In this document: positions 25,328 to 34,114 of the stretch, in pieces
Layout: every line of letters starts with the position of its first letter
How positions within the stretch are numbered: position 1 is the stretch's first letter
Assembly (NCBI RefSeq): GCF_000332295.1
Contig: NZ_KB235931.1
Location: 124,001-188,000, forward strand
DNA from: Fortiea contorta PCC 7126
GTDB taxonomy: Bacteria; Cyanobacteriota; Cyanobacteriia; Cyanobacteriales; Nostocaceae
Length of the DNA stretch: 64,000 nt
Reading direction: 5' to 3'
The notes under the pieces: model-generated
What the model saw: only the letters and a program-made list of their open reading frames with translations
What the model was told of the DNA's origin: nothing
Databases searched by the model: none
Made by a program: the position numbers and the translations under genes

Positions 25328-27892
25328 ATGGGTTTTATTTATATTGCTAGGCGTAAAGTTTTACATCTAGTTTGTTGTTTTTTCATAGCTTTGCTGTATA
25401 GTTTGGCTGCGCCAGTGTTGGCATTATCCCCGTTGACAATCAATGCTGGTAACGGTGCTGCGCTGTTAGCGGCGGGGAAAGAGTTATACGATGCGGGGAG
25501 ATTTGCCCAAGCAGTGCAGATATTACAGCAATCTGTGAAAATATACCGACACTCAGGAGATACTCTCAACTGCGCTGTGAGTCTGAGTAATCTTTCTTTG
25601 AGTTATCAACAACTCGGCGCCTGGAATCAAGCTCAGGAAGCTATTAGCGAGAGTTTGAATTTACTTAAAGCAGCAAAAAATCCTGAAAATCAGGAAATAT
25701 TCGCCAAATCATTAGATATTCAAGGTCGTCTACAATTATCTAGGGGACAGTCAGAGGTAGCTTTAACAACTTGGCAACAAGCCGCAGAGATTTACCAAAA
25801 AACCGCTAATCATAGTGGTGTGGTGAAGGCACTGATTAACCAAGCCCAGGCGTGGAGAGCGCAGGGGTTTTATCGCCGTTCAGCAGAAATACTGAAAAAT
25901 GTAAATCAACAGTTACAATCAGAACCAGATTCTATAGAAAAAGCTGTGGGGTGGCGATCGCTAGGAGATACTCTGTTAGTGGTAGGCGACCTGGAAGAAT
26001 CACGGTTAGCTTTAGAGCAGAGTTTGCTTATTGCTCAACGTCTGCAATCACTTGCAGATATAGGGGCGAGTCTTTTTAGCTTGGGGAATAACGCCCGCGC
26101 ACAGCAACAAAAGCTACAGGCGATCGCCTATTATCAACAAGCAGTTAACATCTCTCCTTCGCCACTAACAAAAGTCCAAGCACAACTGAATCACTTCAGC
26201 CTGCTAACTACAGAGCCACAATTCACACAAGCCCAAGCTTTATTACCCGTAATTCAATCTCAACTACAGCAACTTCCACCCAGTCGCGCTGCTATCTACG
26301 CTGAGATTAACTTTGCTCAAAGCCTCAGAAAAATTCCTGGTCAAAATTTACACACAGCAAAATTGCTCGCCACCGCCATTCAGCAAGCCCGCAATTTAGG
26401 CGATTCCAGAGCAGAGGCTTATGGATTATGGATTTTAGGTAGCTTATATGAATCAAATCAACAGTGGAAAGAGGCACAAAAGCTCACCCAGCAAGCATTA
26501 GTCTTAGCCCAGACCAGCCACACCACAGATTTGGTCTATCCGTTAAATTGGCAGTTGGGTAGGTTGTATTGGGCACAAGAAGATCTCAAAAGTGCGATCG
26601 CCGCTTATAGTGCGGCCGTGGAAACTCTCAATTCGCTGCGTCAGGACTTAGTAGCAATTAATCAAGATGTGCAATTTAATTTTCGAGATAGTGTGGAGCC
26701 AGTTTATCGCCAGTCAGTGGAATTATTGCTGCAATCCCAAGCCGTTAAACCAGACAAACAAATTTTAGAACAAGTACGCCAGCGGATTGAAGCTTTGCAG
26801 TTGGCAGAATTAGATAACTATTTCCGCGAAGCCTGTTTAACTGCTAAGAGTGTAACTTTAGACCAAGTGGTAGAGCAAAATAATTCCTCAGCTGCTATCT
26901 TCTACCCAATTATTCTCCCGCAAGAAATTCAAGTAATTGTCACAATTCCTGGTAAATCCCTGAAGCTTTACAAAACCAAGATTCCGCAAACACAAGTCAA
27001 AAAAACCCTAACAAAACTGCAAAAACATCTTGTCAATCCCGGCTCCGTGAATGCTTTTCAAGCAGAGTCGCAACAAGTTTACAACTGGCTGATTAAACCT
27101 GTAGAGTCTGAACTAGCGACGAGTCAAGTAGATACACTCGTGTTTGTTTTGGATGGAGAGTTGCGGAGTTTACCAATGGCTTCTTTGTATGATGGTAAAC
27201 AATATTTAGTAGAAAAATATGCGATCGCCCTCGGTATTAATCTACAACTCCTCGACCCCAAACCTCTAGTCAGGGGAAAAATCAAGGCGCTAACAGCTGG
27301 ATTAACCCAACCTCCACCAGAATTCCCCAATCTCACACCATTACTTGCTGTCCGTTCGGAAATCGAGCTCATCACTCAAGCTGGAGTCTCCACAACCAGT
27401 CTGCTAGATCAAGACTTCACTCGTCCAGCACTAGAAAAGGAAGTAAATGCAGTTCCTTTTAATGTTGTGCATTTAGCAACTCATGGTCAGTTTAGTTCAC
27501 AGGCAGAAAAGACTTTTATTATTGCATCTGATGGCATGATTAATGTCAAGCAATTTGATACTCTTCTCCGCAGTCGAGAGCAAAACAAATCGCCAGCCAT
27601 AGAATTACTATTTTTAAGCGCTTGTCAAACAGCAGCAGGAGACAGTCGCGCCACTCTTGGCTTAGCTGGTGTCGCAGTACGCGCCGGTACACGCAGTACC
27701 TTAGCTTCGTTATGGCATATTGATGATCAATCTACAGCGCTATTTGTCGGTGCTTTTTATCACCACCTCAAAAATAGCAAAATCACCAAAGCCGAAGCCC
27801 TGCGCCAAGCCCAGCTGACACTGCTGCGACATCCTAACTATCATGCACCCAGTTTTTGGTCTACCTACGTATTGATTGGCAATTGGCTTTAA
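25328..27892 (+). CDS. Secreted TPR-CHAT domain protein
   Basis: An 854-residue protein with a signal peptide (LVCCFFIALLYSLAAPVLAL, residues ~14-33), TPR repeats over ~45-470 and a C-terminal CHAT caspase-like domain. The catalytic candidates are His719 in LATHGQFSS and Cys766 in LSACQTAAGDSRATLGLAGV. Overall layout matches the CHAT protein at 11092-13812, including the TPR-to-CHAT linker and the ending (SFWSTYVLIGNWL against AYWAPMIVIGNWL), so the two are paralogues. It follows the Uma2 and sigma-like genes on the same strand with a 145-bp gap containing STRRs. Substrate unknown. Confidence 0.92.
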   Translation: MGFIYIARRKVLHLVCCFFIALLYSLAAPVLALSPLTINAGNGAALLAAGKELYDAGRFAQAVQILQQSVKIYRHSGDTLNCAVSLSNLSLSYQQLGAWNQAQEAISESLNLLKAAKNPENQEIFAKSLDIQGRLQLSRGQSEVALTTWQQAAEIYQKTANHSGVVKALINQAQAWRAQGFYRRSAEILKNVNQQLQSEPDSIEKAVGWRSLGDTLLVVGDLEESRLALEQSLLIAQRLQSLADIGASLFSLGNNARAQQQKLQAIAYYQQAVNISPSPLTKVQAQLNHFSLLTTEPQFTQAQALLPVIQSQLQQLPPSRAAIYAEINFAQSLRKIPGQNLHTAKLLATAIQQARNLGDSRAEAYGLWILGSLYESNQQWKEAQKLTQQALVLAQTSHTTDLVYPLNWQLGRLYWAQEDLKSAIAAYSAAVETLNSLRQDLVAINQDVQFNFRDSVEPVYRQSVELLLQSQAVKPDKQILEQVRQRIEALQLAELDNYFREACLTAKSVTLDQVVEQNNSSAAIFYPIILPQEIQVIVTIPGKSLKLYKTKIPQTQVKKTLTKLQKHLVNPGSVNAFQAESQQVYNWLIKPVESELATSQVDTLVFVLDGELRSLPMASLYDGKQYLVEKYAIALGINLQLLDPKPLVRGKIKALTAGLTQPPPEFPNLTPLLAVRSEIELITQAGVSTTSLLDQDFTRPALEKEVNAVPFNVVHLATHGQFSSQAEKTFIIASDGMINVKQFDTLLRSREQNKSPAIELLFLSACQTAAGDSRATLGLAGVAVRAGTRSTLASLWHIDDQSTALFVGAFYHHLKNSKITKAEALRQAQLTLLRHPNYHAPSFWSTYVLIGNWL

Positions 27893-27935
27893 TTGGACTC
27901 AATAAAATATCAAGTAACACCTAAAACCAATACCC

Positions 27936-28667
27936 ATGATGACTGAATTTGAACGTTATCTTTTTGACTTGCAAGGATTTTTAATTATTGAAAATGCTCT
28001 CAACCAGGAGCAGATTCACGCTTTACAGGCACATTTAGATCAACAGATAGTCTCCCATGGCACAGAAGATAAACCATTTTGGCGCTGGGACAGTTTATTA
28101 TCTTGGGGTAAGCCTTTCCGAGATTTGATTGATAATCAGGCGATCGCTCCTTATTTATTAGAACTGTTAGGGGAGAAGTTTCGCCTAGATCATGATTATG
28201 TTCATATTATTCGCCAAGGTCTTGGCCCCATCGGTGCTGATTTGCATGGGGGTGGAACTCCCTTTGATCCTTGCCAGTATTATTTATTCAACAATGGCAG
28301 GATGTACAATGGCTTAACTGCCGTTGCCTACGAACTCAACGATGTACATCCAGGTGAAGGCGGATTTGGTTGTGTCCCTGGTAGCCACAAAAGTAATTTA
28401 GCTTTGCCTGAGAGATGGCGCAATCTTGAGTATCCATCTGTCTGTGTACAAGCAGTTACCGTTAAAGCCGGCAGTGCCGTTATTTTCACTGAGGCATTAA
28501 CTCATGGTACATTGCCTTGGCGAGGAGCAGGCGATCGCCGGACATTATTTTATAAGTATTCCCCATATCCCTCAGCTTGGGCAAAATACTACTATAATCC
28601 TGACGATTTCCCTGATTTGACTGCTTCCCAACGGCAAATTCTCAGTAAACCTGGAGTTTATCCTTGA
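27936..28667 (+). CDS. Phytanoyl-CoA dioxygenase (PhyH) family protein
   Basis: A 243-residue protein of the Fe(II)/2-oxoglutarate-dependent PhyH superfamily. Recognisable parts are the N-terminal FLIIENALNQEQIHALQAHL, the central GGFGCVPGSHKSNLALP and the distal-His/Arg segment THGTLPWRGAGDRRTLFYKY. The usual first iron motif HxD is not obvious; the equivalent place reads ADLHGGGTPFDP. It may therefore use a shifted ligand or be an atypical member. Substrate unknown. Two adjacent ATGs (27936, 27939) are possible. It is not tightly linked to the next gene. Confidence 0.8.
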   Translation: MMTEFERYLFDLQGFLIIENALNQEQIHALQAHLDQQIVSHGTEDKPFWRWDSLLSWGKPFRDLIDNQAIAPYLLELLGEKFRLDHDYVHIIRQGLGPIGADLHGGGTPFDPCQYYLFNNGRMYNGLTAVAYELNDVHPGEGGFGCVPGSHKSNLALPERWRNLEYPSVCVQAVTVKAGSAVIFTEALTHGTLPWRGAGDRRTLFYKYSPYPSAWAKYYYNPDDFPDLTASQRQILSKPGVYP

Positions 28668-28833
28668 GCGCTGACTACAAAGCCCAAAATCCATGCAGAA
28701 TTGATATCTGCATGGAAAAACTAAAATCTTATTTAGCGCTAAAAACCTGGAAAATGATTGGGTAACTTATAAGATTGACAACGAAATCTATAGCGCTTCC
28801 CATTCAGATGCGGTACAAAATTATACGTCCGGT

Positions 28834-28862
28834 GTAGGGGGACGGCACTGCCGTGCCCCTAC
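28834..28862. repeat. Interspersed hairpin (GTAGGGG...CCCCTAC)
   Basis: Fourteen-base arms (28834-28847 and 28849-28862) pair with one mismatch and a one-base centre; the inner part is ACGGCACTGCCGT. This GTAGGGGCACGGC palindrome is a widespread cyanobacterial interspersed repeat. A 10-bp palindrome GTCACGTGAC follows at 28871-28880. The gap 28668-28927 holds no gene. Confidence 0.7.
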
Positions 28863-28927
28863 GAGCATACGTCACGTGACCGAAAATTGCTATATTTGTT
28901 TACCATGACCCACATCACTAGATGAGA

Positions 28928-29218
28928 TTAGATACACATCCAACAACCATCGGGACAGCACTCTTCACACCAAATCATAGTGCAATTTGCTAGTTTGACT
29001 GGTGGTTTTTGAATTCCTGCCATCAACTCCTGACCTGGTTGACTTTCATCACCATTGCTAGATTTGAGTTTGCTGACGTCAAGACTACATTCCCATGTGA
29101 GAACGTTATCAGGTATACCATATTTAGTCAATACAGTACCGATACTAGATGTCTTCAAGGTTTCATTGATTGCTTGTCTGATATCTTCTTCAAATTGCTG
29201 TAATGTTTGAGAATCCAT
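28928..29218 (-). CDS. Small protein with Cys-rich C-terminus (possible peptide precursor)
   Basis: A 96-residue protein I do not recognise. Residues 1-45 form an amphipathic, charged leader-like region (QQFEEDIRQAINETLKTSSI, then GTVLTKYGIPDNVL), followed by a polar linker with Gly and Pro. The last 18 residues, CTMIWCEECCPDGCWMCI, contain six cysteines. The layout resembles ribosomal peptide precursors with a leader and a short Cys-rich core, but no dedicated modifying enzyme (lanthionine synthetase, cyclodehydratase, radical SAM) is adjacent. It could instead be a metal-binding protein. AGGA precedes the ATG by about eight bases. It is divergent from hisC. Confidence 0.7.
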   Translation of the reverse strand: MDSQTLQQFEEDIRQAINETLKTSSIGTVLTKYGIPDNVLTWECSLDVSKLKSSNGDESQPGQELMAGIQKPPVKLANCTMIWCEECCPDGCWMCI

Positions 29219-29361
29219 GATTATTTCCTATACTTGTAAGTCTGTAAATTAGTAAATCGGGTTTGTGATTTACTAATGTAGTAATCACATCGGTTTTTCA
29301 GGATTCCGGAGTCGATGACAAGATCTCAGGAATTCTCTGTTTTATTCATTCGCTCTCCTCA

Positions 29362-30435
29362 ATGAACAACTACTTTCGCCCCAATGTTGACGCAATGGCT
29401 AGCTATGTACCCGGTGAACAGCCACCACGGGGGACACAGGTTATTAAACTCAACAGCAACGAAAACCCTTACCCGCCATCGCCAGCGGCTCTGGCTGTGC
29501 TGCAGAATATTGATGGTGAATGGTTGCGGCGATATCCAGAACCGTTTGGGAGAGAGTTTCGAGAAGCTGCGAGTCGAGTTTTAGGCGTTCCCAGTGATTG
29601 GATTATCGTTGGTAATGGTAGTGATGAATTGTTGAATGTGGTGATTAGGGCTTGTGCTGCGCCTGGAAGGAAAGTGGTTTATCCTATGCCGACTTATGTA
29701 CTATACAGTACATTATGTCAAGCCCAGGACACGGATGTAACTGAGGTGTATTATAATAACGAGTTTGAGTTTCCTCTAGCAGATTTGATAGCAGCTAATG
29801 GTGATGTAACATTTATTGCATCTCCGAATAGTCCTTCTGGACATGTTGTCTCTATCAACGAGCTGCGGAAATTAGCCAGTAGCTTGTCTGGGGTGTTAGT
29901 GATTGACGAAGCGTATACAGATTTTGCACAAGAAGACGCTTTGGCTGTGGTCAAAGAGTATGAAAATGCGATCGCTATTCGCACACTTTCTAAAGGATAC
30001 TCCTTAGCAGGGTTGCGGTTGGGGTTTGGGGTAGCCAATCCTGGGCTATTGCAGGGATTGTTTAAAGTCAAAGATAGCTATAACATTGATGCGATCGCTT
30101 GTGCAGTTGGCGCAGCTGCTATCACCGACCAAACATACAAAAACGCTTGTGTAGCCAAGATTAAAGCATCACGCACACAGCTAGCATCGAATTTAAAACA
30201 ATTAAACTTCCGTGTTTGGGACTCTCAAACCAACTTCCTACTAGTACAACCGCCAGATGGAAACGCTCAATATCTCTACCAACAACTTAAAGAACAGCAA
30301 ATTTTAGTCCGCTACTTCCCGCAACCAGGACTAGAAAATAAATTACGCATCACTGTAGGAACTGATGAGCAAAATCAAGTTTTAATCAATACACTGACAC
30401 AAGTTTTGCTTAATTGTTCAATACCTAAGTCATAA
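29362..30435 (+). CDS. hisC: Histidinol-phosphate aminotransferase
   Basis: A PLP-dependent class I/II aminotransferase of 357 residues that converts imidazole-acetol phosphate to histidinol phosphate in histidine synthesis. Visible motifs are KLNSNENPYPPSP at the N-terminus, GNGSDELLNVVIRA, SPNSPSGHVVS and VIDEAYTDF. The PLP lysine is in RTLSKGYSLAGLRLGF. Substrate assignment is by family resemblance; some HisC-like enzymes act on other substrates. The remaining his genes are absent from the window, as is common in cyanobacteria. A good intrinsic terminator follows about 90 bp past the stop. Confidence 0.93.
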   Translation: MNNYFRPNVDAMASYVPGEQPPRGTQVIKLNSNENPYPPSPAALAVLQNIDGEWLRRYPEPFGREFREAASRVLGVPSDWIIVGNGSDELLNVVIRACAAPGRKVVYPMPTYVLYSTLCQAQDTDVTEVYYNNEFEFPLADLIAANGDVTFIASPNSPSGHVVSINELRKLASSLSGVLVIDEAYTDFAQEDALAVVKEYENAIAIRTLSKGYSLAGLRLGFGVANPGLLQGLFKVKDSYNIDAIACAVGAAAITDQTYKNACVAKIKASRTQLASNLKQLNFRVWDSQTNFLLVQPPDGNAQYLYQQLKEQQILVRYFPQPGLENKLRITVGTDEQNQVLINTLTQVLLNCSIPKS

Positions 30436-30527
30436 ATTACGATACTAATTCAATTAATCAAGGCGACAAATCCTGACAAAATTCTTATAAGATTAACTTA
30501 CATGGTTATTATCCGATGGTATTTACT

Positions 30528-30555
30528 ACAGCGCAAAATGCCGCTGTTTTTTTTT
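30528..30555 (+). terminator. Intrinsic terminator after hisC
   Basis: ACAGCG (30528-30533) pairs with CGCTGT (30542-30547) around an eight-base loop. An uninterrupted run of nine T follows immediately (30547-30555). Confidence 0.65.
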
Positions 30556-30699
30556 GGAGGTACTAAGCCGGACTTTCATTGCTTTGACACGGTGTCTTTC
30601 GTCTATCTGTTTTTACTAGTTTCTCGCTGCTCCTACCAAGGTTAATTGCAGACAACTGCAAAAGAAGCACATATCCGGCTGACTAAATTATATTCACCA

Positions 30700-31584
30700 A
30701 TGCCCCAACCCAAGCCAATTTATATCTCTCCAGCAACGCGCTACCAAAATGCTGCTCTTAATTACTACCTAGAGCTAACAGGTTCACCCTATCTTCATTA
30801 TGGATATTGGGAGCCATTACCTGTTTGCCAAAATGATTTGACTATTGCAAAGCTTCGCACTGCTCAGGAAGCTTATACAGTTAAACTTTTCAGCTTTATT
30901 CCTGCGGGAACAAATACAGTGCTTGATGTGGGCTGTGGTATTGGTGGTAATGCTGCTTACCTGAAAGAGCGTGGTTTCACCGTGGAAGGACTAGCGCCTG
31001 ATCCTTTCCAGCAACAGATGTTTGTCGAGCGAACCAATGGTCAAGTCCCCTTCCATTTAACCAGATTTGAAGATTTTCCCCAAAACCATTCTTACGACTT
31101 GATTCTTTTCAGCGAAAGTAGTCAGTATATGGCTGCTGATGATTTGGCTCAAGGTGCGGCGCGTCTGCTGAATGGCGGTGGTTATTTACTACTTGCTGAT
31201 ATGATTCGCACTGATGGGAAATATAACGAGGGGATTTTTTCCAATTGTCATGTTTCTAGTGTGCTCCATGACGCTTTAACCCAGGCTGGATTTAGTTTAG
31301 TCAAAACTGAAGATATTTCTGCCCAAGTTGCGCCAACAATTGACCTGGGGATTGCCAATTTCCGTACTTTTGGGTTGAGTACCATTAAGTATATTGCTAA
31401 TTTGTTAGCGATCGCTGTTCCACCCATATATCATTTCCTACGCTGGATATTCAACCGTTGGGTGAAAAACCTGATTGTTGAAGGCTTAGAAGCACGTAAG
31501 ATTTTTGATAAACATTTATGTTATCAGATCCAACTGTGGCAATTGTCAAAAAAAGACCACGAGAATTCCTCGCCCACAGCTTGA
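30700..31584 (+). CDS. Class I SAM-dependent methyltransferase
   Basis: From ATG 30700 the protein has 294 residues; a TTG at 30646 would add 18 that look non-conserved. Motif I is TVLDVGCGIGGNAAYLKERG, followed by motif II-like TVEGLAPDP, YDLILFSESSQYM (motif IV region) and LLNGGGYLLLADMI (post-motif). The tail contains a hydrophobic segment (YIANLLAIAVPPIYHFLRWI), suggesting membrane contact and perhaps a lipid or quinone-like substrate. The N-terminal YYLELTGSPYLHYGYWEP is like that of small-molecule C- or O-methyltransferases. Substrate unknown. Confidence 0.85.
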   Translation: MPQPKPIYISPATRYQNAALNYYLELTGSPYLHYGYWEPLPVCQNDLTIAKLRTAQEAYTVKLFSFIPAGTNTVLDVGCGIGGNAAYLKERGFTVEGLAPDPFQQQMFVERTNGQVPFHLTRFEDFPQNHSYDLILFSESSQYMAADDLAQGAARLLNGGGYLLLADMIRTDGKYNEGIFSNCHVSSVLHDALTQAGFSLVKTEDISAQVAPTIDLGIANFRTFGLSTIKYIANLLAIAVPPIYHFLRWIFNRWVKNLIVEGLEARKIFDKHLCYQIQLWQLSKKDHENSSPTA

Positions 31585-31791
31585 GAGAAAAAAAAAGTTT
31601 ACCTATTCCCTATTCTCGATGAGTTTTTCCACCGTTTTCAATGAAGATTTTTGATATTTCAGCCAAAATGGCTACACAGGCGAGCTAAAGACCTATATTA
31701 TCTATCTTGGTTTACTGTTCAGAATACTAAGTTTAATTCCCTCCTGTATCCCCTGGAGGGATTTTTATTGAACTCATGGGTATTGGGAATT

Positions 31792-31845
31792 GGGAGTGTG
31801 GGGAGTGTGGGGAGTGTGGGGAGTGTGGGGAGGGTGGGGAGGGTG
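31792..31845. repeat. G-rich 9-bp tandem array (left arm of origin-proximal repeat)
   Basis: Six head-to-tail 9-mers, four GGGAGTGTG and two GGGAGGGTG, run directly into the 21-bp array through GGGATTAAAG. Regular runs of four G with five-base spacers meet the simple G-quadruplex pattern on the plus strand. Confidence 0.92.
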
Positions 31846-31854
31846 GGGATTAAA

Positions 31855-32127
31855 GCGTCAGGCTTTGAACCTCAAGCGTCAGGCTTTGAACCTCAAGCGT
31901 CAGGCTTTGAACCTCAAGCGTCAGCCTTTGAACCTCAAGCGTCAGGCTTTGAACCTCAAGCGCCAGCCTTTGAACCTCAAGCGTCAGGCTTTGAACCTCA
32001 AGCGTCAGCCTTTGAACCTCAAGCGCCAGCCTTTGAACCTCAAGCGTCAGGCTTTGAACCTCAAGCGCGAGCCTTTGAACCTCAAGCGCCAGCCTTTGAA
32101 CCTCAAGCGCCAGCCTTTGAACCTGAC
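31855..32127. repeat. Thirteen-copy 21-bp tandem repeat
   Basis: Thirteen units of exactly 21 bp begin at 31855, 31876, 31897 and so on. Each translates in one frame as ASGFEPQ, with variants ASAFEPQ, APAFEPQ and ARAFEPQ. Differences are confined to three or four positions near the start of the unit (GCGTCAGGC, GCGTCAGCC, GCGCCAGCC, GCGCGAGCC). The unit length is divisible by three, so several frames stay open on both strands. No plausible start or ribosome-binding site points to a protein, and the flanks are non-coding repeats. Confidence 0.93.
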
Positions 32128-32316
32128 GCTTCAATCCCCACACTCCCCCTCCTCCCACACCTCCCACACCTCCCACACCTCCCCTCCTCCCACACCTCCC
32201 ACACCTCCCCCTCCTCCCACACCTCCCACACCTCCCCCTCCTCCCCCTCCTCCCACACCTCCCACACCTCCCCCTCCTCCCACACCTCCCACACCTCCCA
32301 CACCTCCCACACCTTT
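32128..32316. repeat. C-rich 9-bp tandem array (right arm of origin-proximal repeat)
   Basis: About twenty 9-mers of two types, CTCCCACAC and CTCCCCCTC, follow GCTTCAATCCCCACA. The sequence around the array ends is an inverted repeat: left GGGGATTAAAGCGTCAGG, right CCTGACGCTTCAATCCCC. The G-rich and C-rich arms therefore bracket the 21-bp array. It ends 22 bp before the first DnaA box. Confidence 0.92.
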
Positions 32317-32337
32317 TAAATCCCCTATCCCCTTAAC

Positions 32338-32569
32338 TGTGGAAAACTTGTGGAAAAACTGGGGGCGTTTTCCACAGGGTAATTATACTTAATGTAGATT
32401 TATTTAGTAGGTTTACAAGTTTTCCACAGATTCCGGGTAATTTTTCCACAAAAAATAATTATTTTTCCACAAACAAATTGAAGCTTAAACAATTTTTATA
32501 CGCGACTTAATATTTTTAATTGGCGGTGAGACTGATAATTTGAGTAATAGTTATGTTGCTTGTGGAAAA
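32338..32569. other. oriC: Putative chromosomal replication origin (oriC) with seven DnaA boxes
   Basis: Seven perfect copies of TTTTCCACA, the cyanobacterial form of the DnaA box, lie within 232 bp. On the plus strand they are at 32368, 32420, 32442 and 32463 (first base). On the minus strand they cover 32338-32346, 32349-32357 and 32561-32569. Between and beside them are AT-rich stretches (AAAAAATAATTATTTTT at ~32450-32467, and ACTTAATATTTTTAATT near 32505) suited to unwinding. The cluster is directly downstream of dnaA. Clustering, box perfection and dnaA linkage make this the likely origin. Confidence 0.88.
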
Positions 32570-32587
32570 CCGAATTGAGCATCAAAA

Positions 32588-33964
32588 TTATTTTTGAGAG
32601 CGACTAGTCATATTGATGCGATCGCTCAGTTGACGTAGTGTTTGGGCTAAAGTGCGATCGCTCTCTTGGAGTTGGGTAATTTTATCACAGCTATAAAGCA
32701 CCGTTGTATGGTCTTTACCGCCAAATTCTTCACCAATTCTCGGCAAACTTAGCGCTGTATGTTGCCTCATTAGATACATACCTATTTGTCTCGCCCAGCT
32801 AATTTCTCGGCGGCGAGAGTTGCTTTTTAAATCTTCAATTGATACATCAAATGTCTCACCAATTACTTTTAAAATTATCTCTGGAGTAGCCGCCACTTTC
32901 TCATTTGCTGGTTCTAAAACTGGCGCTATACTCTCAACAGTCATGGGTAAACCCCAAATAGAAATATAAGCCAAAGCTCTAATTAATGCTCCTTCTAACT
33001 CTCGAATATTAGAAGTATAATTAGACGCAATATACTCAATTACATCTCTGGAAAGTCGAATATTTTCGTATTCAGCTTTTTTTTGTAAAATCGCCATCCT
33101 CGTTTCCAAATCTGGAGTTTGCACATCTGCAATTAAACCCATAGAGAACCGAGAGCACAGCCGCTCTTGTAAGCTGGGAATTTGGTTAGGAGGGCGATCA
33201 GAAGCAATCACGACTTGTTTACCAGCTTCATGCAAAGTATTAAAAGTATGAAAAAACTCTTCTTGGGTATATTCCTTCCCTTCAATAAACTGGATATCAT
33301 CAACTAACAAAACATCTGCAGCCCGGTAATGCTCACGAAAACTTTGCATACTATCCTTACGGATAGCTGTAATTAAATCATTGGTAAACTGCTCAGTGGA
33401 AACATAAAATATTTTAGACTCAGGACAAATCTCCCAGCGGTAATGACCAATAGCTTGCATCAGGTGAGTTTTACCTAAACCAACACCACCACATAAAAAT
33501 AAAGGATTAAATTCTCTTCCAGGAGATTCAGCAACTGCTAAAGAAGCAGCATGAGCCATGCGATTATTAGCACCAACTACAAATCTGGAAAAAACATATT
33601 TAGAGTTTAAATCAGTGGTTTTTCGTTTGTCTTGAATCACCTGCTCAGATGAATTATTTGGGGCTGATAATTCCCAGGAAACTTCTTTTTCATGCACAGG
33701 AGAAACAGCATCACCTTGAGCAACAGTAATATAAATTCCTACAGGATGACCGAGAATATCTTGCACTACAGTAGAAATGGTGTTGATGTAATACTTCTGT
33801 AGCCAGTTACGCGCAAAGGGGTTAGGAGTGCAGATTACCAAGCAGTTGTTTTCTAACCGCTCCGCACTAGCAGTTTTGATCCAGGTTTCAAAGGTGGGGC
33901 GAGATAGTTCTATCTGTAAGCGTTCTAGGACTTGACTCCACAAACTGTCTATGGGAATTGCCAT
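32588..33964 (-). CDS. dnaA: Chromosomal replication initiator protein DnaA
   Basis: A 458-residue initiator ATPase that binds DnaA boxes and opens oriC. Domains in order are: N-terminal domain I ([20 protein letters not shown]), a short linker, AAA+ domain III with Walker [16 protein letters not shown] and Walker [21 protein letters not shown], then C-terminal domain IV with the DNA-binding helix-turn-helix and signature [15 protein letters not shown]. Length is typical. A cluster of seven TTTTCCACA boxes lies at its 3' side. A 150-bp gap separates it from the divergent protease gene. Confidence 0.98.
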   Translation of the reverse strand: MAIPIDSLWSQVLERLQIELSRPTFETWIKTASAERLENNCLVICTPNPFARNWLQKYYINTISTVVQDILGHPVGIYITVAQGDAVSPVHEKEVSWELSAPNNSSEQVIQDKRKTTDLNSKYVFSRFVVGANNRMAHAASLAVAESPGREFNPLFLCGGVGLGKTHLMQAIGHYRWEICPESKIFYVSTEQFTNDLITAIRKDSMQSFREHYRAADVLLVDDIQFIEGKEYTQEEFFHTFNTLHEAGKQVVIASDRPPNQIPSLQERLCSRFSMGLIADVQTPDLETRMAILQKKAEYENIRLSRDVIEYIASNYTSNIRELEGALIRALAYISIWGLPMTVESIAPVLEPANEKVAATPEIILKVIGETFDVSIEDLKSNSRRREISWARQIGMYLMRQHTALSLPRIGEEFGGKDHTTVLYSCDKITQLQESDRTLAQTLRQLSDRINMTSRSQK

Positions 33965-34114
33965 TATTTACCACCTTTGCTACCAGTTGTCACAATACGA
34001 AGATATATCAGATGTTCTCGACCTGGAATAAGCTTTTAAGTTGTAATCATTTTGGGACATACCCGGTAGGCAATATCCTACCATCCACCGACCAGCACGG
34101 AGAAGTAAAAACAC

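Noticed and set aside
31850-32176. Minus-strand open frame with LTLEVQR-type heptads resembling a coiled coil
   Set aside because: The heptad pattern is the translation of the 21-bp tandem repeat on the other strand. No start signal or homologous domain is seen.
31651-32319. Open frame encoding FEPQASG heptapeptide repeats
   Set aside because: It starts at a TTG without ribosome-binding site and runs through non-coding 9-bp and 21-bp arrays. The openness comes from unit lengths divisible by three.
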